The position numbers and the translations under genes are program-made. Positions 38,592 to 47,298 of a stretch of DNA of 63,918 nucleotides are shown piece by piece (within the stretch, counting starts at the first letter, position 1; every line of letters starts with the position of its first letter). This DNA is from OCS155 cluster bacterium AG-333-G23 (lineage in GTDB: Bacteria; Actinomycetota; Acidimicrobiia; Actinomarinales; Actinomarinaceae), in NCBI GenBank assembly GCA_003282445.1, contig QBZE01000007.1, positions 1 through 63,918 of the forward strand, written 5' to 3'. Below the pieces are notes generated by a model. It saw only the letters and a list, made by a program, of their open reading frames with translations, had not been told where the DNA came from and searched no databases.

Positions 38592-39419
38592 TTATCTACC
38601 CTTTGGGTGCCAAACAGTTTTTGTCTCTATAAAGGGAAGTATTGAACTTAAACCATCTTCACTAGGTAAATGAAATATTCTTTTAACTGAGGTTGATGCA
38701 TTTTCATTTATTGTTTTTAAAATTTCTTTATTTAACTTCTTGTAAGATGCGAAAGCATTAATTTCTACATGTCTACTTACATCATCATAAACTTTAGAAA
38801 AGTCCCCTGAAAGTAAGTTCAATGTGCCTGCAGGTATGTCTGAATTATTAACATCCTCAGCAAGTTTTAAGGAAAGAACAGCATTTTTTTCAGATAAATT
38901 TATTACTGAACAACCAGTTGATAAAGCTGGAAGAAAAGAACGAACTAATTTATCAATTGAAACTTCATCCGAATTTAAGGTAAAGACGATGCCCAATGGT
39001 TCTTGATGTGAAATATTAAAAAATTCGCCATCGACAGGATTCAAATTTCCAGTAAGTTGTTCCCACTTATCTGCAAGCCCTGCATACCAGACAAGTGTAT
39101 TGATAGCATTATCGATATCTTTATTAGCAGTTGATTTTGTTAAACCATGCTCTAGAAGTAAATCAACATAACTGTCTCTATTCCCTTCTAGCATTTCTGA
39201 AAGTCTATAAATTATTTGTGTTTTGTTGTACTGACTAAGTCCTTTCCAACTATCAAAACCTTTTTTAGAGGACGTAACAGCATCACGAAGATCTTTTTTA
39301 GAAGTAAGGGGTAGCTCATAGCTTTCACTCTTTAGATCAATTGTGTAGGTTTTTCCTGATTCCGATCTTACATATTTTCCATCCACATAATTTTTATATG
39401 TTTTTTTTATTTCTGTCAT
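38592..39419 (-). CDS. Short aldehyde dehydrogenase-like protein lacking the catalytic domain
   Basis: A 275-residue protein that aligns with the N-terminal (cofactor-binding) half of aldehyde dehydrogenases: KGFDSWKGLSQYNKTQIIYRL (read as KGFDSWKGLSQYNK), WYAGLADKWEQL and EPLGIVFTLNSDE. The region with the catalytic Glu and Cys is absent, and the protein contains only one Cys, not in the active-site context. It overlaps the full-length enzyme gene by 4 bases and shares its operon with deoC. From memory, a deoC/two-aldehyde-dehydrogenase set is common in Actinobacteria, so this is probably a fixed non-catalytic partner, not a pseudogene. Its role is unknown. Confidence 0.8.
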   Translation of the reverse strand: MTEIKKTYKNYVDGKYVRSESGKTYTIDLKSESYELPLTSKKDLRDAVTSSKKGFDSWKGLSQYNKTQIIYRLSEMLEGNRDSYVDLLLEHGLTKSTANKDIDNAINTLVWYAGLADKWEQLTGNLNPVDGEFFNISHQEPLGIVFTLNSDEVSIDKLVRSFLPALSTGCSVINLSEKNAVLSLKLAEDVNNSDIPAGTLNLLSGDFSKVYDDVSRHVEINAFASYKKLNKEILKTINENASTSVKRIFHLPSEDGLSSILPFIETKTVWHPKGR

Positions 39420-40855
39420 GATTGAACCTTTAAATATGAAAGTAGTCCATGCCTACCTCCCTCTCTTCCAAATCCTGATTCCTTATAACCACCAAAAGGA
39501 GAAGATGGGTCAAATTTATTAAAAGTATTAGCCCAAATAACACCAGCATCTAAGCGATCGGCAGTCCAAAGAATTTTAGATCCTTTCTCTGTCCAGACAC
39601 CAGCTGATAAACCATACTCTGTATTATTTGCAATCTCTACTGCTTCTTCAGGAGTTCTAAAAGTCAATGTAGTTAATACAGGACCAAAAATTTCTTCTCT
39701 TGCAATATTGTATGAAGGCTGAACATTTGTAAACAAACTAGGTCTGAACCAATATCCAGATGAAGGAAGATCGCATTCAATTTGGAATAACTCTCCTCCA
39801 TCATTTACACCTTCGTTAACTAATGAAGTAATCTTTTCAAGTTGTTCTTTAGAGTTAATTGCACCTATATCAGTATTTTTATCTAAAGGATTGCCAACTC
39901 TTAATGTTTGCATTCTTTTTTCTAATTTATTAATAAACTCATCATGAATATCTTCTTGGAGCAACAATCTGCTTCCAGCACAACATACATGTCCTTGATT
40001 AAAGAATATACCATTTACAACACCTTCTACTGCCTGATCTAAAGCAGCATCGTTGTAAACAATATTTGCTGCTTTACCACCTAATTCAAGAGTTAATCCA
40101 ATATCCCTTTCCCCAACTGCATTCTGAATATATTTCCCAACAGATGTTGATCCTGTAAATGCAATTTTTGAAATACCCTCGTGGTTCACTAATTCTGAAC
40201 CTGTAGTTCCATCTCCGGTAACTAAGTTAAAGACTCCTTTGGGAAGACCTATTTCTTCACAAAGCTCTGCAAATAATAAAGCTGTTAAAGGTGTTGTCTC
40301 AGCAGGTTTTAATACAACCGTGTTTCCAGTAGCTAGAGCTGGTGCTACCTTCCAAGCAAGCATGAGCAAAGGAAAATTCCACGGGATAATCTGCCCGACA
40401 ACGCCATATGGTTTCATTTCCTTAGTACCCCATGAAATATCTAATTTGTCAGCCCAGCCAGCAAAATAGAAAAAATTGGCAGCAACTTGAGGTAAGTCAA
40501 AATCTCTTGATTCCTTAATGGGCTTTCCACCATCCATGCTTTCAAGTACAGCGAATTCTCTTGATCTCTCTTGTATTAATCTTGCTAATTTATATAGATA
40601 TTTAGCCCTTTCACTAGGTGCGGTTTTTGACCAAGTCTTCAATCCTTCTTTTGCCGAATTAACTGCTGAATCTACATCATTCTTATTTCCAATTGATATA
40701 GAAGCTAATACTTCTTCAGTAGATGGGGATACAGTTTTGAGATATTTTTTAGAATTTGGTGTTGAGAATTTACCATCAATAAAATGCCCATATTTTGATT
40801 GGATAGAAACAATACTATCTGATTCAATTGATTCTGAATATTCCCATTTATCCAT
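39416..40855 (-). CDS. Aldehyde dehydrogenase
   Basis: NAD(P)-dependent aldehyde dehydrogenase of 479 residues. Conserved parts are PWNFPLLMLAWKVAPALATGNT (in pieces IIPWNFPLLMLAWK and ALATGNTVVLKPAE), FTGSTSVGK, LELGGKAANIV with Glu257, and NQGHVCCAGSR, in which Cys291 is the likely nucleophile. It is two bases after deoC and overlaps the short partner gene by 4. DeoC yields acetaldehyde, so oxidation of acetaldehyde is the natural guess for this enzyme (inference). Confidence 0.92.
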   Translation of the reverse strand: MDKWEYSESIESDSIVSIQSKYGHFIDGKFSTPNSKKYLKTVSPSTEEVLASISIGNKNDVDSAVNSAKEGLKTWSKTAPSERAKYLYKLARLIQERSREFAVLESMDGGKPIKESRDFDLPQVAANFFYFAGWADKLDISWGTKEMKPYGVVGQIIPWNFPLLMLAWKVAPALATGNTVVLKPAETTPLTALLFAELCEEIGLPKGVFNLVTGDGTTGSELVNHEGISKIAFTGSTSVGKYIQNAVGERDIGLTLELGGKAANIVYNDAALDQAVEGVVNGIFFNQGHVCCAGSRLLLQEDIHDEFINKLEKRMQTLRVGNPLDKNTDIGAINSKEQLEKITSLVNEGVNDGGELFQIECDLPSSGYWFRPSLFTNVQPSYNIAREEIFGPVLTTLTFRTPEEAVEIANNTEYGLSAGVWTEKGSKILWTADRLDAGVIWANTFNKFDPSSPFGGYKESGFGREGGRHGLLSYLKVQS

Positions 40856-40857
40856 AT

Positions 40858-41802
40858 TTAACCCCTTGGAAAATAATAACTAGATTGATAGGCATTAGTT
40901 TTAAGTTTTCTAATTTGTCTCAATACATCATCTAATAAACTTGAGGCACCAAACCTAAAGAAATTAGGACTTAGCCACTCTTCTCCTAATTCTTCTTTGA
41001 TAATAATTAAATACCTTATAGCATCCTTAGAATTTCTAATTCCTCCTGCAACTTTTATTCCTGCACTAAAACCAGTACTCTCTTTAAATTCATATACAGC
41101 TTTTGCCATAACTAGGCATGCTTCTTTTGATGAACCATTAGATATTTTCCCAGTAGATGTTTTAATAAAATCAGAACCGGCACCCAAGGCAATCAAACTT
41201 GCCTTTTTTATATTGTCATATGTTCTTAGTTCACCAACTTCAAGAATCGTTTTTAAATGTTTATCACCACAAGCTTCTTTTAGTGCAACTATTTCATCAA
41301 AAACTTTTCTATAATCTCCTTCAAAAAATGCTTTCCTATTAATGACTATATCTATTTCATCTGCGCCTTCATCAATTGCATATTGTGTATCAAGTAACTT
41401 GGACTCGATAGGAACTTGACCGCTTGGAAAATATGATGATACTGAAGCTACTTTTACATTTGAGGTTCCAATTATTTCTTTAGCTGTTGATACCAATGAA
41501 GGATAGACACAAACTGCAGCTGCACTAGGAACATCATCATCTGTTGGATCAGGCTTGATTGCTTTCGCTGTCATCTGATGAATTTTTCCCTCTGTGTCTT
41601 CACCTTCTAAAGTTGTTAAATCACACATAGAAACAACATAATTAAGAGCCTGGAGTTTCGATTCTCTTTTGATACTTCTAGTAGATAAAGAACTTACTCT
41701 TTCTTTTACTCCTACTTCATCAACTTTTACAGAATCAAGCAACCCGATAGTTGACTCCCAAGAAACTTTAGAAGACATTGTTTGATCTTTAATTTTTGAC
41801 AT
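40858..41802 (-). CDS. deoC: Deoxyribose-phosphate aldolase
   Basis: Class I aldolase of 314 residues, longer than bacterial DeoC of about 220-260; the extra is at the N-terminus. The Schiff-base Lys214 lies in DFIKTSTGK and the proton-relay Lys250 in AGIKVAGGIR; EIDIVINRKAF holds the Asp. It splits deoxyribose-5-phosphate to glyceraldehyde-3-phosphate and acetaldehyde. It heads the leftward operon with the two aldehyde dehydrogenase-like genes, a plausible route for deoxynucleoside salvage carbon. Confidence 0.94.
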   Translation of the reverse strand: MSKIKDQTMSSKVSWESTIGLLDSVKVDEVGVKERVSSLSTRSIKRESKLQALNYVVSMCDLTTLEGEDTEGKIHQMTAKAIKPDPTDDDVPSAAAVCVYPSLVSTAKEIIGTSNVKVASVSSYFPSGQVPIESKLLDTQYAIDEGADEIDIVINRKAFFEGDYRKVFDEIVALKEACGDKHLKTILEVGELRTYDNIKKASLIALGAGSDFIKTSTGKISNGSSKEACLVMAKAVYEFKESTGFSAGIKVAGGIRNSKDAIRYLIIIKEELGEEWLSPNFFRFGASSLLDDVLRQIRKLKTNAYQSSYYFPRG

Positions 41803-41845
41803 AAATCAATGGTATATGGAAATAGTCTGTAATAACAGAAAAATT

Positions 41846-44800
41846 TTAATCTAATGCTTTAATTTCTTCTTTATTTAAAAGGTTTTCTTTATTTTTAACA
41901 TCAACAATTCCTCCAAAAACAGTAAACATTGATGACCAATCGTCTTCTTTTTCCATTAAATCTTTAGCAACTTGGGATCCTGTTTGTTCAATATGCTTCA
42001 TAAGTAAAGTCTTAATATCAATTAGATCCATTTCATTAATCTTTCGAGAATCAGGAGCAGATTTTGAGATATATTGTTCAAAGTTCTTTTGGGTGTTTAA
42101 AACTATTGCTTTTCCACCTGTCATCCCAGCACCGAAGTTAAAGCCAATTCTCCCTAATATAACAAGAGTTCCTCCAGTCATGTACTCTGCACCATGAGCA
42201 CTGCAACCTTCAACTACCGCAATGGCCCCACTATTTCTTACTCCAAACCTTTGACCTACTTTTCCTGAAATAAATAATTGACCCCCTGTAGCCCCATACA
42301 AAAGTGCATTGCCTGCTCCGTGATATGCTCCCTTCATTTTCTTGCCTTGCGGGATAATAGTAATAGAGCCTCCACCCATACCTTTTCCTACGTAGTCATT
42401 TGCACTTCCAGTAAGTTTAAGATTTATACCATCTCTTATAAATGCACCAAAACTTTGCCCAGCTGCGCCTGAAAATGATAAAAATGCCGGATGTTTAATT
42501 AGTTTCTCATCATATTTCATAAGTGAAATTTCCCCAGATAATCTTGCTCCTATGCTTCTATCTTGATTTGCGATTGGGTATTGTATGAATGAAGATTCAT
42601 TAGAATCTAATGACTTTATAACCTCACTAGTAATTCTCCTAGATAGTCTTCCTTCCTCATGTCTAATAAAGCCTGGATGCTTTTTATCAGAAACAGCATT
42701 AACCAATAACTTATGCAAGCTTGATGGTAAATTATTTTCTAAAACTTTTAAACCTAGAAGGTCAGCATGGCCTATTAAGTCGTCCAGAGAAGAAACATCA
42801 AACATGGTTAAATAATTTTGTATATCTTCTGCAATAAAAGTAAACAATTGTATAACTTGCTCTGGAGCGCCTGGAAATTTTGCTCTTAAATTTTCATCTT
42901 GTGTGGCTATACCAACTGGGCATGTGTTCTCATGACATTGTCTTACCATTTTGCATCCTAAAGCAAGTAAAGGAAGTGTTCCAAAACCAAACCTGTCAGC
43001 ACCTAAAATAGCACCTACTATTACATCTTTTCCAGATCTTAAACCTCCATCAACCTCTATCAATACATTGCTTCTCATATTGTTTTCGACCAAAGCTTGG
43101 TGTGTTTCTGTTAAGCCTAATTCCCATGGTGAACCAGCATGTTTAATACTTGTCCAAGGGCTTGCTCCTGTCCCACCATCACTTCCTGCTATTGTGATAA
43201 TATCAGCACCAGCTTTTGCAACTCCAACAGCAATTGTTCCAACTCCTGGTTCTGAAACTAGCTTTACATTTACTGGACAATTTGGATTAAAAGTTTTTAA
43301 ATCATATATCAATTGAGCTAAATCCTCAATTGAATATATATCATGATGAGGCGGTGGAGAAATTAAAGTTACACCCTCTGTTGTATGTCTTAATTTAGCG
43401 ATGTGTGAATCAACCTTAAACCCTGGTAATTGTCCTCCTTCACCTGGTTTAGAGCCTTGAGCCATTTTTATTTGAAACTCTTCAGCAGAAGCTAGGTAAT
43501 CTGGAGTTACACCAAAACGTCCTGATGCAATTTGTTTTATTTTAGAATTTTTTTCTGTACCAAATCTCTTAGGGTCTTCTCCTCCTTCACCAGAACCTGA
43601 TTTTCCTCCTAATTTATTAATTCCAATTGCAAGAGCCTGGTGCGCCTCTTCAGAAAGTGCTCCAAGAGACATTGAACTGATTGTAAATCTTTTATAAATA
43701 TCATTTAATAATTCAGGATCTTGTTTATTAGTTATCTCACTAATACCTTCAGGAAGTGTAAATAAATCTCTTATTTGCACTTCATCCCTGTCTTCTAAAG
43801 ATTCAATATAATTATTCCATTCATCTCTGTCTCCAGATTTAACAGCTTTTTGTAGTTTTAAAACATTGGTTGGTGAGGCAATGTGAGTTTCAGCTCCTCT
43901 TTTATGTTTATAAAATCCTCCTATGTCGGATAAGTTATGTTCAATACTTGATGAATAAATAGATAAATTATCATTAAGCTCTTCTAAACCAATTCCTTCA
44001 GTTCTTATTTTTGAAAATTTGAATGATTTTTCAACTAATTTCTTATTTAATCCAATTATTTCGAAAAGCTCTGAACCTCTGTATGAAGCAACAGTGCAAA
44101 TTCCCATTTTTGACATTATTTTTAACAAACCATTGTTTAAAGCATCTCTGTAGTTTTCTTGTGCTTCTGATGGGGTTATTTCTAATTCTGGATTATTTAC
44201 TGCTAATAATCTTGATTTCTCTAAAGCTAAATAAGGCCAGACAGCTGAGGCGCCATATGAAATATGACAAGCTAAATCATGAGCATCTCTAACTTCTCCT
44301 GAGACCATTACTAAGGATGCTTTTAATCGAATGCCTTTTTCGATTAGGTAGTGATGAATTAATCCTACAACAAGTAACGAAGGAGCTACAGAATCCCCTT
44401 CTTTAATATTCCTATCTGTGAATATAATAAATGACTTCTTTTTATCAGTTATTGCAAGCTCAACTTCCTTGCATAAGTTATCAAGAAATTCTTCAAGATT
44501 TTTTTCAGACTTGTTAAATGTTGTATTAAATTCTTTAGATTTTTTTCCAGTAAAATCTTTTGAAATTAATTTATCATAAATCCCTTTACTTAAAATAGGC
44601 GACTTAAGGTCTATCAAGCTTGCCTGTTGTGCTGTCTCTTTTAATATTGAACCTCTTTTCCCAAGGTATGATTTAGTAGACATTACAAGTCTTTCCCTAA
44701 TTGGATCTATTGGTGGATTTGTAACCTGCGCAAACATTTGATGAAAATATCTAGTTAATCTTGGGTTATTTTTACTTAATATAGCAAGAGGTGAATCATT

Positions 44801-46234
44801 ACCCATTGATCCAGTTGGTGTTTCTCCTTTGATCATAGGTTGTAAAATAAGTCTTTCTTCTTCTGGTGTGTACTCAAAGAAGTTTCCTAACTTTTCTTGA
44901 TCAATTCCTTCATCTCCTAAATCATTAAACTCAACATCGACCTTTAAAGGTTTAGATTTTACCCATTCTTTATATGGATTTTTTTCACTAAGTTTTTTTA
45001 TAACATCTTTCTCTTCAAGTAGTTCATCATTTTTAATTCTGTATCTAATTGTTTGGCCTGGTTCTAATTGAGCAGTCTTGTATGCCCCTGCCTCTACAGA
45101 TGGGCAAATTCCAACTTCAGATGCTGCAAGAACATATCTATCAGAAACCATCCATCTCATTGGTCTCAAACCACTTCTATCTAATCCAGCAATAATATCT
45201 TTTCCGTCTGAAGCTATAATCGCAGCTGGCCCATCCCATGGTTCTGAAAGAAATGAGTGATACTGATAAAATGCTTTTTCTTTTTCATTAAATCTTGGGT
45301 TATTTTCCCATGCTGATGGCATCAACATCTCTTGTGCGTGAGCAAGTTTTCTTCCAGATTGTACAAGTAACTCTATTGCATTATCAAATTGACCAGAGTC
45401 AGAAAGACTCTCATCTATAAATGGTTTTATTACTTCTATATCTTCTTTCCATTCATTTGATGTAGCATCAACTTCTCTTGCTCTCATCCAGGAATAGTTT
45501 GAACCAATTGTATTGATCTCACCATTATGAGCAATCATCCTAAAAGGTTGTGCTTTATCCCAAGTTGAAGAGGTATTTGTTGAAAACCTTTGGTGAAAAA
45601 TACCAAATCTAGTTTTAAATAAAGGATTTCTTAAATCCCAATAAAAATCTGATGTTTGTGAAGCTGTAAACAAACCTTTGTAAACAACTGTTCTGCTTGA
45701 ACATGAATTTATATGAACATTTAAATATTCATGTTTTTGTATTTCTTTTTCTAATGATTTTCTAAATAAATAAAGATACTTTTCAAAGCCTTTTTTATTT
45801 TTTTCTTTAGAAGAAATTATTCCTTGATAAATAGCTGGCTTAGAATTTTGAGCCATAGTTCCAAGAATACTTTTATCTGTTGGAACTTTTCTCCAATAAA
45901 GAATCTCTATCTCAAATTTTTTTATTTTTTTATTAATTAAATTTATTGATTCATCAACATTCTTATGTTCAAAAAAGCATGAAATAATTCCTAGCTTTTG
46001 GTCAACCTCGTAAGAAATTTCTCTTTCTTTTAATTCAGCTTCTATAAGTTCAGAGGGTATTTCAGTTAGAACTCCTGCTCCATCACCGGTTCCATCAGCA
46101 AATTTTGCCCCTCTATGATCTAGATTTGCAAGGCACTCAAGTATTTTTAATGTCATCCCATGAGTTGGTGGTAAGGCTCTAGAAGCAATGAAACCTACAC
46201 CACAAGCATCTTTTTCTTTAATTTCAAAGTTCAT
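41846..46234 (-). CDS. gltB: Glutamate synthase, large (alpha) subunit
   Basis: Makes glutamate from glutamine and 2-oxoglutarate. The 1462 residues carry the N-terminal glutaminase domain with nucleophile Cys10 in KDACGVGFIAS after a 9-residue propeptide, the central domain, the FMN-binding synthase domain with GEGGEDPKRFG and SDGGTGASPW, the 3Fe-4S loop CKMVRQCHENTCPVG, and the C-terminal beta-helix (GAGMTGGKAIVL). No small subunit gene (gltD) is adjacent or elsewhere in the window, so the electron partner is either encoded far away or is ferredoxin. It is transcribed leftward; 269 bases separate its start from hisN. Confidence 0.96.
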   Translation of the reverse strand: MNFEIKEKDACGVGFIASRALPPTHGMTLKILECLANLDHRGAKFADGTGDGAGVLTEIPSELIEAELKEREISYEVDQKLGIISCFFEHKNVDESINLINKKIKKFEIEILYWRKVPTDKSILGTMAQNSKPAIYQGIISSKEKNKKGFEKYLYLFRKSLEKEIQKHEYLNVHINSCSSRTVVYKGLFTASQTSDFYWDLRNPLFKTRFGIFHQRFSTNTSSTWDKAQPFRMIAHNGEINTIGSNYSWMRAREVDATSNEWKEDIEVIKPFIDESLSDSGQFDNAIELLVQSGRKLAHAQEMLMPSAWENNPRFNEKEKAFYQYHSFLSEPWDGPAAIIASDGKDIIAGLDRSGLRPMRWMVSDRYVLAASEVGICPSVEAGAYKTAQLEPGQTIRYRIKNDELLEEKDVIKKLSEKNPYKEWVKSKPLKVDVEFNDLGDEGIDQEKLGNFFEYTPEEERLILQPMIKGETPTGSMGNDSPLAILSKNNPRLTRYFHQMFAQVTNPPIDPIRERLVMSTKSYLGKRGSILKETAQQASLIDLKSPILSKGIYDKLISKDFTGKKSKEFNTTFNKSEKNLEEFLDNLCKEVELAITDKKKSFIIFTDRNIKEGDSVAPSLLVVGLIHHYLIEKGIRLKASLVMVSGEVRDAHDLACHISYGASAVWPYLALEKSRLLAVNNPELEITPSEAQENYRDALNNGLLKIMSKMGICTVASYRGSELFEIIGLNKKLVEKSFKFSKIRTEGIGLEELNDNLSIYSSSIEHNLSDIGGFYKHKRGAETHIASPTNVLKLQKAVKSGDRDEWNNYIESLEDRDEVQIRDLFTLPEGISEITNKQDPELLNDIYKRFTISSMSLGALSEEAHQALAIGINKLGGKSGSGEGGEDPKRFGTEKNSKIKQIASGRFGVTPDYLASAEEFQIKMAQGSKPGEGGQLPGFKVDSHIAKLRHTTEGVTLISPPPHHDIYSIEDLAQLIYDLKTFNPNCPVNVKLVSEPGVGTIAVGVAKAGADIITIAGSDGGTGASPWTSIKHAGSPWELGLTETHQALVENNMRSNVLIEVDGGLRSGKDVIVGAILGADRFGFGTLPLLALGCKMVRQCHENTCPVGIATQDENLRAKFPGAPEQVIQLFTFIAEDIQNYLTMFDVSSLDDLIGHADLLGLKVLENNLPSSLHKLLVNAVSDKKHPGFIRHEEGRLSRRITSEVIKSLDSNESSFIQYPIANQDRSIGARLSGEISLMKYDEKLIKHPAFLSFSGAAGQSFGAFIRDGINLKLTGSANDYVGKGMGGGSITIIPQGKKMKGAYHGAGNALLYGATGGQLFISGKVGQRFGVRNSGAIAVVEGCSAHGAEYMTGGTLVILGRIGFNFGAGMTGGKAIVLNTQKNFEQYISKSAPDSRKINEMDLIDIKTLLMKHIEQTGSQVAKDLMEKEDDWSSMFTVFGGIVDVKNKENLLNKEEIKALD

Positions 46235-46307
46235 AAGTGAAAGTTATTTTAATAGCATATAGAGGTTATTAAAAATAAATATTTTTTCAAAATTCTAAAC
46301 CTAAAAG

Positions 46308-46344
46308 TTGAAATAATTCACTTTATTTGACTAATATTTAAACA
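46308..46344 (+). promoter_or_regulatory. Promoter of the Trp-leader RNA
   Basis: TTGAAA (46308-46313), an 18-base spacer, then TAATAT (46332-46337). The predicted start at about 46344-46345 coincides with the ATG of the leader peptide, so the RNA would be leaderless, as reported for some trpL RNAs and common in Actinobacteria. The call rests on consensus matching only. Confidence 0.5.
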
Positions 46345-46389
46345 ATGTTAAAAATAAATAACTGGAATTGGTGGAACTTACATAGGTAA
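46345..46389 (+). CDS. Trp-leader-type peptide (14 codons)
   Basis: Encodes MLKINNWNWWNLHR, with three Trp codons at 46363-46365, 46369-46371 and 46372-46374, then TAA. Peptides of this kind (Trp cluster, His near the end, about 14-18 residues) act as ribosome-stalling sensors of charged tRNA-Trp. The codons lie directly before a hairpin and a terminator, as attenuation requires. It has no ribosome site and probably starts at the first base of the RNA. It is too short to prove by composition; the support is the architecture around it. Confidence 0.65.
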   Translation: MLKINNWNWWNLHR

Positions 46390-46414
46390 GTGCCTCGTCC
46401 TATTATTTAATTTG

Positions 46415-46437
46415 ACCGGGCATAGCCCGGTTTTTTT
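46415..46437 (+). terminator. Strong intrinsic terminator of the Trp-leader RNA
   Basis: Perfect 7-base stem ACCGGGC (46415-46421) / GCCCGGT (46425-46431) with loop ATA, followed by a run of seven T (46431-46437). It is G+C-rich in an otherwise AT-rich intergenic region. A partial echo, CCGGGCAAAGCC, sits at 46462-46473 without the closing arm. Confidence 0.92.
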
Positions 46438-46503
46438 ATTACTGTCACTGAAATTAAATCTCCGGGCAAAGCCAAAAAAAGATTAAACTTATCTACTTTT
46501 TAT

Positions 46504-47295
46504 TTAAGAAACAGTTAATTTATTTAAAGCAAGTTTATGTAGATCTTTAGAAGCTGATGCGAGAACATAAACATTTTTTGCATCAAATCCTAGCTTATTA
46601 CCATCCCAGTCTGTTATAACTCCACCAGCACCCTGAACAATATTTATTAAAGGTAAGTAATCATGAGGAGCAGTTAATCGTTCTGCAACAATATCGATAT
46701 ATCCACTTGCTAAAAGGCCATAATTATAACAATCACTACCTGTGGTAGTTACTTTAACCGACTGTTCTAAAGATTGATATGCTTTCCATTTTGCCATACC
46801 AAATTCATGACTTGATGTAGTAGCCATAACTGCATCCTCAAGGTCATTTACTGATCTGCATGAAGTCTTATTTCCATTTACAAGAGTTGAACCATTAGTA
46901 AACGATACCCATCTTTCTTCTAGTGCCGGACAATCTATAGCTCCGCTAAGTAATTCGTTACTTTTTCTTAAAGCTATTAGTGTCCCAAAATCATGTTTAC
47001 CAGCAATAAAACTTCTTGTTCCATCAATTGGATCTAGATACCAAGTATATTCCGATGAAGTATGAGGAGTCTCGAACTCTTCACCTATTATTGTGTGATC
47101 AGGGTATTGACTGTTTATTCTTTCTCTAATATAACTTTCAATATTTTTGTCAGCTTCTGTAACAGGACTGTAATCTCCCTTCAATGTTAGATCTTTTACT
47201 TGTCGGAAATATTTCATTGCTATTTTTCCTGATTCATCTAAAACATCATTAATGAAATGTGAATATTCTTTAATATCAATTAAATTATCACTCAT
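46504..47295 (-). CDS. Inositol-monophosphatase-family phosphatase, histidinol-phosphatase (HisN)-like
   Basis: A 263-residue Mg-dependent phosphatase. Metal-site motifs are EADKNIE, IIGEEFETP, the signature YLDPIDGTRSFIAGKHDFGTLIAL (given in part) and the C-terminal APHDYLPLINIVQGAGG. The stretch DPIDGTRSFIAGK resembles the HisN type of actinobacteria and plants, which dephosphorylates histidinol phosphate. Inositol phosphate is an alternative substrate and fits mycothiol synthesis. It follows ppc by 3 bases on the same strand. Its 3' side faces the orphan Trp-leader RNA. Confidence 0.82.
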   Translation of the reverse strand: MSDNLIDIKEYSHFINDVLDESGKIAMKYFRQVKDLTLKGDYSPVTEADKNIESYIRERINSQYPDHTIIGEEFETPHTSSEYTWYLDPIDGTRSFIAGKHDFGTLIALRKSNELLSGAIDCPALEERWVSFTNGSTLVNGNKTSCRSVNDLEDAVMATTSSHEFGMAKWKAYQSLEQSVKVTTTGSDCYNYGLLASGYIDIVAERLTAPHDYLPLINIVQGAGGVITDWDGNKLGFDAKNVYVLASASKDLHKLALNKLTVS

Positions 47296-47298
47296 CTT

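Larger units (their letters stand above)
46345..46437 (+). ncRNA. Orphan tryptophan-type attenuator RNA
   Basis: About 93 bases. In order: leader peptide with Trp codons; pause hairpin ACTTAC-ATAG-GTAAGT (46376-46391); antiterminator strand GCCTCGTC (46392-46399), which can pair with GACCGGGC (46414-46421) over 7 of 8 positions; terminator ACCGGGC-ATA-GCCCGGT plus T-run (46415-46437). A ribosome stalled on Trp codons frees 46392-46399 for the antiterminator; one reaching the stop at 46387-46389 covers it and the terminator forms. No + strand gene follows: the next gene, hisN-like (46504-47295), lies on the other strand. It may act in trans, as the rnTrpL RNA of Sinorhizobium does, or be a relic. 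Confidence 0.62.

Noticed and set aside
38592-39419. Short aldehyde dehydrogenase as a pseudogene
   Set aside because: Frame intact, tight coupling, terminator placed after it, and similar trios recalled in other actinobacteria.
42951-43316. 121-codon open frame opposite gltB
   Set aside because: Lies over the conserved Fe-S and FMN region of GltB; composition is the shadow of that gene.
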